Shown piece by piece: positions 58,447-64,000 of a stretch of DNA of 64,000 nucleotides. Origin of the DNA: Paramesorhizobium salinisoli. GTDB taxonomy: Bacteria > Pseudomonadota > Alphaproteobacteria > Rhizobiales > Rhizobiaceae. Under the pieces are notes generated by a model, which saw nothing but the letters and a program-made list of their open reading frames with translations, was not told where the DNA came from and searched no databases. The position numbers were made by a program, and so were the translations under genes. How positions within the stretch are numbered: the first letter of the stretch is position 1; the number at the start of each line of letters is the position of its first letter. The stretch is from positions 310,001 through 374,000 of the forward strand of contig NZ_QOZG01000005.1 in the NCBI RefSeq assembly GCF_003335045.1, read 5' to 3'.

Positions 58447-59541
58447 TCAGGTACGACCCGTCTGGCCGCGATGTCTCAGATAATGATCGGCGATGGCGCA
58501 GGCGACCATTGCCTCGCCGATGGGAACTGCGCGGATGCCGACGCATGGATCATGGCGGCCTTTGGTCGTGACGTCGACCTCCTTGCCGTCGGCGTCCACC
58601 GAGCGGCGCGGCGTCAGGATGGACGAGGTCGGCTTGACGGCAAAACGCGCGACGACGGGAGCGCCTGTGGCGATGCCGCCCAGGATGCCGCCGGCATGAT
58701 TAGAGAGGAATAGCGGCTTGCCGTCATTGCCCATGCGCATTTCGTCGGCATTTTCCTCGCCGGTCAGGCGCGCCGCTTCGAAACCATTGCCGATTTCCAC
58801 GCCCTTGACGGCGTTGATCGACATTAGATTGCTGGCGATATCCTGGTCGAGCTTGGCATAGATCGGCGCGCCCAACCCAGCCGGAACGCCTTCAGCAACA
58901 ATCTCGATTATCGCGCCCACCGAGGAGCCGGCCTTGCGCAAGCCGTCGAGATAGGTGGCGAAGGTCTCGACGGATCCGGCATCGGGCGTGAAGAACGGGT
59001 TGTTGTCGATCTCGTTCCAGTTCCAGCGCGAACGGTCGATATCGTGAATGCCCATCGCGACGAGCGCGCCACGCACCTGGAGGCCGGGTACGATTTTGCG
59101 CGCGATAGCGCCTGCCGCGACCCGCGCCGCCGTCTCACGCGCCGACGAACGCCCGCCACCGCGATAATCGCGAATGCCATATTTGACGTCATAGGTGTAA
59201 TCGGCATGGCCGGGGCGATATTGCCGGGCGATCTCGCCATAGTCCTTGGAGCGCTGGTCGGTGTTCTCGATCATCATCGAGATCGGCGTGCCGGTCGATA
59301 TCATCGTCACGCCGTCATCCTGAAGCAGCACGCCGGAGAGAACACGCACCTGGTCAGCCTCGCGGCGCTGGGTGGTGTATTTGGACTGGCCGGGCTTGCG
59401 CTTATCGAGATAGGACTGGATCTCGGCTTCACTGAAGCTGATGCCGGGAGGACAACCATCGACGACGCAGCCCAACGCCAGCCCATGGCTTTCACCCCAC
59501 GTGGTGACGCGGAACAGATGGCCGAACGTATTGTGTGACAT
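58447..59541 (-). CDS. aroC: Chorismate synthase
   Basis: About 364 residues from ATG at 59541 ([10 protein letters not shown]). Last step of the shikimate pathway, FMN-dependent. [18 protein letters not shown] near residue 12, [31 protein letters not shown] and the late [20 protein letters not shown] are the three family signatures. It starts the minus-strand group with ribB. The frame extends 31 residues upstream but without family similarity. Confidence 0.97.
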   Translation of the reverse strand: MSHNTFGHLFRVTTWGESHGLALGCVVDGCPPGISFSEAEIQSYLDKRKPGQSKYTTQRREADQVRVLSGVLLQDDGVTMISTGTPISMMIENTDQRSKDYGEIARQYRPGHADYTYDVKYGIRDYRGGGRSSARETAARVAAGAIARKIVPGLQVRGALVAMGIHDIDRSRWNWNEIDNNPFFTPDAGSVETFATYLDGLRKAGSSVGAIIEIVAEGVPAGLGAPIYAKLDQDIASNLMSINAVKGVEIGNGFEAARLTGEENADEMRMGNDGKPLFLSNHAGGILGGIATGAPVVARFAVKPTSSILTPRRSVDADGKEVDVTTKGRHDPCVGIRAVPIGEAMVACAIADHYLRHRGQTGRT

Positions 59542-59760
59542 GGCAAAATCCGGAAAAGAGAATGCGACCACCGGCGTCAGCATTGGCCGAACGGCAGACG
59601 TCAGGGTTTTATTGAGGTTTTGAACGCCGGTCAAATATGTGGCGCGGCGGGCTCGAAAATTTCCCGGGTTCAGCCTTTTCCGGCAATTGTTTTGACATAA
59701 TCAGCTGACTATTCTTGATCAGCTATCCTCCAACAATTCCTTCAGGGAAAGGCAACTGAC

Positions 59761-60012
59761 ATGCGCCTTCTCATCACGCTGCTCTTCGTCCTTATGTCGC
59801 TTTTCTCCAGCGTTGCCATGGCCGACGACACCGAAGGCAAGATCACCTCGATCAACGAGGAAGACGATACGATCGTGCTCGAAGACGGCAAGGTCTACAA
59901 ATTGCCAGGCGAATTCGACTACAGCGCCATCAACCAGGGCATGAAGATCTCGATCTCATATGATGTGGTCGGCCAGGAACGGTTCATCACCAATATCGAG
60001 GAAGCCGAGTAG
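59761..60012 (+). CDS. DUF1344 small exported protein
   Basis: 83 residues: signal peptide (LLITLLFVLMSLFSSVAMA) then an OB-like DUF1344 domain, EGKITSINEEDDTIVLEDGKVYKLPG and ISISYDVVGQERFITNIEEAE. Small periplasmic DUF1344 proteins are common in Rhizobiales, function unknown. SD GGGAAAGG precedes ATG at 59761. The 219-bp gap 59542-59760 has a TTGACA at 59691 and a repeated ATCAGCT (59700, 59718), perhaps its promoter region. Confidence 0.85.
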   Translation: MRLLITLLFVLMSLFSSVAMADDTEGKITSINEEDDTIVLEDGKVYKLPGEFDYSAINQGMKISISYDVVGQERFITNIEEAE

Positions 60013-60056
60013 GATTTCTCCGGCTCTCTTACGCGTCGAATGGGACGCACAGCGCT

Positions 60057-60647
60057 TTAAATCCAGGTCAGCCTGCCGTTTTCGAGCCGGAGCAACCGGT
60101 CCTGCGGGATAGACAGATTGGCGGCCTCGTGGCCGTCCATGTGCTCCATGAGATAGAACAGCGTGCGTATGCACCCGCCATGGGTGACGCAGACAGTCGG
60201 CTGGTTTACCTGCTCCAACCAGTGCTTTATGCGCCGCGACAGGATCATATAGCTTTCGGCGGAATCGCCCGGCGGAACGAAATTCCATTTGTCGCGGGCA
60301 CGGGCCTGGACGAGATCGTCGCGCTCCCGGGCGATATCCTCGATCATATGGCCCTGCCAATCACCGAAATTCACCTCCATCAGTTGGGGATCGGTGCGGT
60401 AGGCCTTGGGATCGAGATCCATGCGCGTGCGGATGCGCTCCATCGTCTCGCATGTGCGCTTGAGCGGGCTTGCGACGAAATCGAAGCCGGGAGCCTTGCC
60501 GATCAGGGCTTTCAGTTTATCGCCATTGCGATCAGCCTGAATGCGGCCGTGCCGGTTTATATCCGTATCGACCTGCCCCTGAATGCGCTGCGACACGTTC
60601 CAGTCTGTCTCGCCGTGACGCGAGAAGTAGATGATTTCCCGTATCAC
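60057..60647 (-). CDS. Histidine phosphatase family protein
   Basis: 196 residues. The phosphohistidine motif is YFSRHGETDWN near residue 10. ASPLKRTCETMERI and EVNFGDWQGHMIEDIARE follow, and CVTHGGCIRTLFY holds the second His. This is the phosphoglycerate mutase-like superfamily; lengths and motifs fit a phosphatase, not a glycolytic mutase. Start is GTG at 60647. It lies 14 bp after fabI on the same strand, so it is probably co-transcribed. Confidence 0.87.
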   Translation of the reverse strand: MIREIIYFSRHGETDWNVSQRIQGQVDTDINRHGRIQADRNGDKLKALIGKAPGFDFVASPLKRTCETMERIRTRMDLDPKAYRTDPQLMEVNFGDWQGHMIEDIARERDDLVQARARDKWNFVPPGDSAESYMILSRRIKHWLEQVNQPTVCVTHGGCIRTLFYLMEHMDGHEAANLSIPQDRLLRLENGRLTWI

Positions 60648-60661
60648 TGCGAGTTGTCCCG

Positions 60662-61480
60662 TTATTCCTTGACCACGGAGATATCGGGCGCATCGACGGC
60701 CTTCATTCCGACCACATGGTAGCCGGAATCGGCATGATGCACCTCGCCGGTCACCGACCGCGAGAGGTCGGAAAGGAAATAGAGGCCGACATCGCCCACT
60801 TCCTCGATCGTCACCGTGCGGCGCAGCGGCGCGTTATACTCATTCCACTTCAGGATGTAGCGGAAATCGCCGATGCCGGACGCGGCGAGCGTCTTGATCG
60901 GCCCGGCGGAGATGGCGTTGACGCGGATATTCTTCGGTCCGAGATCGACGGCAAGATATTTGACGCTCGCCTCAAGCGCGGCCTTCGCGACGCCCATGAC
61001 ATTGTAATTCGGCATGACCTTTTCCGCGCCGTAATAGGTCAGCGTCAGGATCGAACCGGCATCCGTCATCAGCTTTTCGGCGCGCTTGGCGATAGCCGTC
61101 AGCGAATAGACCGAGATCAGCATGGTCTTGGAGAAATTGGCTTCCGAGGTGTCGACATAACGACCGGTCAACTCTTCCTTGTCGGAAAAGCCGATGGCGT
61201 GGACAACGAAATCGAGCTTGCCCCATTTCTTTTCGAGCGCATCGAAAACGGCATCGATCGTCGCCGCATCGGATACATCGCAATGGCCGCATACAAATGC
61301 GCCAAGCTCCTCGGCAAGCGGCTCGACGCGCTTCTTCAGCGCATCGCCCTGATAAGTGAAAGCAAGCTCGGCGCCCGCTTCATGCGCGGCCTTGGCGATA
61401 CCCCAGGCGATGGAACGATTGTTCGCAACCCCAAGGATCAGCCCGCGTTTTCCCTGCAACAAACCAGATTTGGCGGTCAT
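60662..61480 (-). CDS. fabI: Enoyl-ACP reductase (NADH), FabI
   Basis: About 272 residues. SDR-like. GVANNRSIAWGIAKAAHEAG for NAD; the catalytic Tyr-x6-Lys is YNVMGVAK, with YYGAEKV before it. SAGPIKTLAASGIGDF and DSGYHVVGM are typical. It reduces trans-2-enoyl-ACP in fatty-acid elongation and is the triclosan target in sensitive species. ATG at 61480 was chosen; an extension of 43 residues has no family match. Upstream gap has a TATCAA/TTGATA dyad. Confidence 0.95.
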   Translation of the reverse strand: MTAKSGLLQGKRGLILGVANNRSIAWGIAKAAHEAGAELAFTYQGDALKKRVEPLAEELGAFVCGHCDVSDAATIDAVFDALEKKWGKLDFVVHAIGFSDKEELTGRYVDTSEANFSKTMLISVYSLTAIAKRAEKLMTDAGSILTLTYYGAEKVMPNYNVMGVAKAALEASVKYLAVDLGPKNIRVNAISAGPIKTLAASGIGDFRYILKWNEYNAPLRRTVTIEEVGDVGLYFLSDLSRSVTGEVHHADSGYHVVGMKAVDAPDISVVKE

Positions 61481-61575
61481 ACCCCGACCCTCGTCAAAAT
61501 TGTTTTTGGTATCATAGTGCCCTATCGCACAGCGTTGCACGGGCTTCAAGCAAGAGCGTTGAAAAAGACGGTAAT

Positions 61576-61591
61576 TATCAAAAACTTGATA
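61576..61591. promoter_or_regulatory. Dyad TATCAA-N4-TTGATA upstream of fabI
   Basis: A perfect 6-bp inverted repeat with a 4-nt A-rich spacer, 96-111 bp upstream of fabI. It could be an operator. No named regulator site is claimed. Not a U-tailed hairpin, so termination is unlikely. Confidence 0.3.
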
Positions 61592-61596
61592 CATCC

Positions 61597-61623
61597 GGCG
61601 CGTGCGCATCTTTCACACGCGCC
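61597..61623 (-). terminator. GC hairpin after the DnaJ-class gene
   Basis: GGCGCGTG (61597-61604) pairs perfectly with CACGCGCC (61616-61623), 24 bp past the chaperone stop on the minus strand. No U run follows. A likely stem for transcript end or stability. Confidence 0.45.
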
Positions 61624-61646
61624 AAAGTTCATGAAATATGCGCGGA

Positions 61647-62627
61647 TCAGGCCGCGCGCCGTTGCAGCAATGCTTCCAGCTCCGGATCGTGATCTTCCGG
61701 CAGCATCACCCGCACATGCACGAAAAGATCGGCGCGCTCGCCGGTCTTCACAGGCAATCCCTTGCCTTTCAACCGGAGGACGCGGTCGGAGCTCGACCAG
61801 GGCGGTATCTTCACCGCAATCCGGCCATCAAGCGTCTCGACCTCGATCCGTGAGCCCAGAACGGCGTCGGAGAGCGAAACCGGCAGATCGAGGTGCAGGT
61901 CGCGGCCCTCCAGCTTGAAGCGCTGATGCGGCTTGAAGCGAATCGTCACAAGGGCATCGCCCGGCGCACCGCCAAGCATCGCCTCGCCCTGCCCCTTCAA
62001 CCGGATCGTCTGGCCATCCTCGACATATTTCGGCAGCTTGATCGACAGCCGCTTGCCATTGGGAAAGATCGCCTCGACCTTCTCGGCGCCGACCGCCTGT
62101 TCGAGATTGATCTCGATGGAGGCGTTGAGATCGGCTCCCTTGGCCGGTCCTCCGCGGGACCGCGGGCGCGGGCCGGTGCCGGCTGCGCCAAAGCCTCCGC
62201 CGAAAAGCTCGTTCAAAATATCTTCGGCGCCGGAAAAGCCGCCCTGGCTGAACCCGCCCTGATTGGGTCCTCCGGGGCCTGAACGAAATTCAAAGCCGCC
62301 GCCCATTCCACCGGGGCCGCCAGGGCCACCGCGGGCAAAGCCGGCGAAGGGATCGCCGCCGGCCCCACCGGGTCCGCCACCGCCCGGAAAGCCCTGGAAT
62401 ACCGGCTTGCCCTCAGCGTCGATTTCGCCACGGTCGAACTGCGCCCGGCGCTCCTTGTCGCCGACAATATCATAGGCTTGGCTTGCCTCGGCAAAACGCT
62501 CCTTCGCCTTCGGATCATCCGGATGCTGATCGGGATGAAACTTCTTGGCAAGCTTGCGGAATGCCGATTTTATCTCTTCGGGCTTCGCCGTCCTGGCGAC
62601 GCCCAGCACGCTATAGGGATCGCGCAT
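61647..62627 (-). CDS. DnaJ-class (CbpA-like) co-chaperone
   Basis: About 326 residues. J domain at the N-terminus ([18 protein letters not shown]) with HPD in [11 protein letters not shown] very Gly/Pro-rich linker at about 75-150 ([20 protein letters not shown]) is followed by two DnaJ C-terminal beta domains ([30 protein letters not shown]). No zinc-finger CxxCxGxG repeats, so it is CbpA type, partnering DnaK. ATG at 62627; the extra 15 residues upstream are not part of the J domain. Confidence 0.93.
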   Translation of the reverse strand: MRDPYSVLGVARTAKPEEIKSAFRKLAKKFHPDQHPDDPKAKERFAEASQAYDIVGDKERRAQFDRGEIDAEGKPVFQGFPGGGGPGGAGGDPFAGFARGGPGGPGGMGGGFEFRSGPGGPNQGGFSQGGFSGAEDILNELFGGGFGAAGTGPRPRSRGGPAKGADLNASIEINLEQAVGAEKVEAIFPNGKRLSIKLPKYVEDGQTIRLKGQGEAMLGGAPGDALVTIRFKPHQRFKLEGRDLHLDLPVSLSDAVLGSRIEVETLDGRIAVKIPPWSSSDRVLRLKGKGLPVKTGERADLFVHVRVMLPEDHDPELEALLQRRAA

Positions 62628-62762
62628 CTTGTTCCTCTTTGCGGAAGAAAACTGTCTGAAATCGCCATTCATATGCGCATTTCAGGACTAAACTTCCAGA
62701 TTTTCCTCGAAAAATCCGCCGCTTATGCCGGAATGCTATCTGATTGCCGGCGCTGGGGCGGC

Positions 62763-63203
62763 TCAAAGCGGCGCGAAGGATCTGAGCATCCATGCGCCGT
62801 CCTTTTCCAGGCAGGTCTCGCCGCGATAAATGGATACGCCGTCGAACGCCTCGCGTGAGGTCTGGAAACGGCGGCAAAGCCCGGTGTCGGATTTGGTCTC
62901 GGCCACGGTGGTGATAGTACCCTGGCTGCCGGTTTCGGGATTTGCCCAGGGGATCGGCGTCTCTCCCCATTTCCTGAAGTCGAGCGCCGATACGATGTTG
63001 CGGATCGTCAGTTGATCGGAGAGCTTGCTGCCGTCGGTCTCGGCCTGTTGCGCGGCTGGTACAGACCCGGTAATGGTCGTCGAGTCGGGAACGGCCTTCT
63101 CGATGCTGAACCCTTTCATGGCGCAACCGGCAAGCGCACACAACGCTACCGCCGCCACCAGGCGAGCGAAGCGGGTAACGGCAGGACGGCCGGTCGCGGA
63201 CAT
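62763..63203 (-). CDS. RT0821/Lpp0805-like surface lipoprotein
   Basis: About 146 residues. A lipobox ends the signal: RLVAAVALCALAGCAMKG. The C-terminal domain resembles the RT0821/Lpp0805 family: WANPETGSQGTITTV, ETKSDTGLCRRFQTSR, YRGETCLEKDGAWML. Function unknown, outer-surface lipoprotein by family. ATG at 63203 precedes the signal; a GTG at 63281 would add a poor N-terminus and overlap divergent pdxH. Confidence 0.82.
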   Translation of the reverse strand: MSATGRPAVTRFARLVAAVALCALAGCAMKGFSIEKAVPDSTTITGSVPAAQQAETDGSKLSDQLTIRNIVSALDFRKWGETPIPWANPETGSQGTITTVAETKSDTGLCRRFQTSREAFDGVSIYRGETCLEKDGAWMLRSFAPL

Positions 63204-63270
63204 GTTGGCGAGGCGCGCATTTTCGAATGCCAAAGCCTTTCCCTTTTTCTGATGCTGACGAGGCGAGATT

Positions 63271-63891
63271 ATGGGCGACACCGAGTTAACAAGCAGTGAC
63301 TTTACGCAGGCTTCGCAGCCGTTTCAACTCTTCGCCGAGTGGCTTTCGGACGCAACGAAATCAGAACCTAACGACCCCAACGCGCTGGCGCTAGCCACTG
63401 TCGACGAAAATGGCCTGCCGAATGTCAGAATGGTTCTTTTGAAGGACTTTGACGAGAGCGGATTCGTCTTTTACACAAATTATGAAAGCCAGAAGGGTCG
63501 CGAGATTCTTGCGTCGCAAAAGGCGGCCATGTGCTTCCATTGGAAATCGCTGCGGCGACAGGTGCGGATACGCGGGCCAGTGGAGCAAGTGAGCGCAGAG
63601 GAGGCCGACATCTATTACGCGTCGCGCCCGCGGGGCAGCCGCATCGGCGCCTGGGCATCGAAACAATCACGCCCGCTGGAAAGCCGCTTCGCGCTGGAAA
63701 AGGCCGTCGCCGAATATTCGGCGCGCCATGCCATAGGCGATATCCCCCGTCCACCCTACTGGTCCGGCTTCCGCCTGCGCCCGGTTTCCATCGAGTTCTG
63801 GCACGACCGCCCTTTCCGCCTGCATGACCGGGTGCTCTTCACCCGCGCCGCGCCGGAGGGCGAATGGGAAAAGGCGAGGCTTTATCCGTGA
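63271..63891 (+). CDS. pdxH: Pyridoxamine 5'-phosphate oxidase
   Basis: 206 residues. FMN-dependent, makes PLP from PNP or [35 protein letters not shown] and [19 protein letters not shown] line the FMN and substrate sites. The C-terminal signature [18 protein letters not shown] is complete. SD GAGGCGAG precedes ATG at 63271. The TGA overlaps the next gene's GTG (GTGA). PLP supply fits the PLP enzyme ThrC encoded elsewhere in the window, but no special link is claimed. Confidence 0.96.
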   Translation: MGDTELTSSDFTQASQPFQLFAEWLSDATKSEPNDPNALALATVDENGLPNVRMVLLKDFDESGFVFYTNYESQKGREILASQKAAMCFHWKSLRRQVRIRGPVEQVSAEEADIYYASRPRGSRIGAWASKQSRPLESRFALEKAVAEYSARHAIGDIPRPPYWSGFRLRPVSIEFWHDRPFRLHDRVLFTRAAPEGEWEKARLYP

Positions 63892-64000
63892 CTGAACAGC
63901 CTGCCGAAGCCTTGCCTGTGATCAGGATCGCAGCCGGCCTCATCGTCGATGACGCCGGACGCGTTCTTCTGGTGCGAAAGCGGGGAACGGAAGCATTCAT
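63888..64000 (+). CDS. NUDIX hydrolase (partial, N-terminus only)
   Basis: The first 37 residues, cut by the right edge: [20 protein letters not shown] then [39 protein letters not shown] is the N-terminal strand pair typical of NUDIX domains; the NUDIX box lies past the edge. GTG at 63888 overlaps the pdxH stop. Substrate cannot be told. Confidence 0.75.
   Translation, partial: MTEQPAEALPVIRIAAGLIVDDAGRVLLVRKRGTEAF

Noticed and set aside
59685-59725. Sigma-70 promoter with TTGACA at 59691 for the DUF1344 gene
   Set aside because: No -10 hexamer at 16-18 bp; the TATTCT that follows is only 12 bp away. Mentioned in the gene entry but not called.

Overview
The window is G+C-rich, gene-dense chromosomal DNA from an alphaproteobacterium of the order Hyphomicrobiales (Rhizobiales). 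Gene content points to the Brucella/Ochrobactrum group or a close relative. The pointers are ccrM, the order coxB-coxA-ctaB-coxF-ctaG-coxC-DUF983-SURF1-ispH-thrB-rnhA, an IalB-family protein, DUF930 and DUF1344 proteins, and two c-di-GMP phosphodiesterase genes flanking thrC in the spacing I remember for Brucella bpdA/bpdB. The assignment is inference: there is no rRNA in the window. I also see no tRNA, CRISPR array, prophage, transposase or plasmid gene.

Layout. 0-4.1 kb (minus): purine catabolism, puuE-allA-xdhA-xdhB, cut by the left edge. 4.2-8.1 kb: bioY, a metallo-beta-lactamase-fold hydrolase, a DUF1499 membrane protein, an unrecognised 130-residue protein and a secreted polysaccharide deacetylase-like protein. 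8.3-17.2 kb: ppdK, a VOC protein behind a LexA-like direct repeat, a DUF930 protein, smc, a DsbA-like lipoprotein and a DUF721 (DciA-like) protein. 17.2-20.2 kb: a three-gene surface-polysaccharide cassette (GT25 glycosyltransferase, O-antigen ligase, UDP-glucuronate 4-epimerase-like) lies between the DUF721 gene and mutY. All its junctions, including the one into DUF721, are 4-bp ATGA overlaps. 20.4-24.7 kb: mutY, two HAD phosphatases, and ccrM with a CtrA-like promoter site. A compact two-hairpin RNA candidate is divergent from ccrM. 24.7-33.7 kb: CSS-EAL phosphodiesterase, lipoprotein, thrC, M16 peptidase, GNAT and a GGDEF-EAL protein whose GGDEF motif is degenerate.

33.7-45.3 kb: YqgE/AlgH protein, DsbD-N-like protein, peroxiredoxin, then (minus) the aa3-type cytochrome c oxidase locus with its assembly factors, followed by ispH, thrB and rnhA. 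A dispersed short repeat forms the last 18 residues of ThrB, and a second copy supplies the ctaG stop codon. An FNR/FixK-type box lies in the coxB-ialB intergenic region. 45.7-53.4 kb: ialB-family gene, tldD, a striking pair of palindromes, an RlmD/TrmA-type methyltransferase, tlyA, a PhnB-like VOC protein, dxs and a pirin. 53.5-64 kb: CPBP protease, YidB-like and GlsB-like small proteins, DedA, xseB, HDAC-family deacetylase, ribB with a degenerate RibA domain, aroC, DUF1344 protein, histidine phosphatase, fabI, a DnaJ-class chaperone, an RT0821-like lipoprotein, pdxH and a NUDIX gene cut by the right edge.

Most of the window is ordinary core genome. Its interest is in regulatory and repeat structure (RNA candidate beside ccrM, LexA-, CtrA- and FNR-like sites, palindromes, the repeat that became coding) and in the polysaccharide cassette coupled to a replication/repair neighbourhood. 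I found no obviously new multi-gene system.
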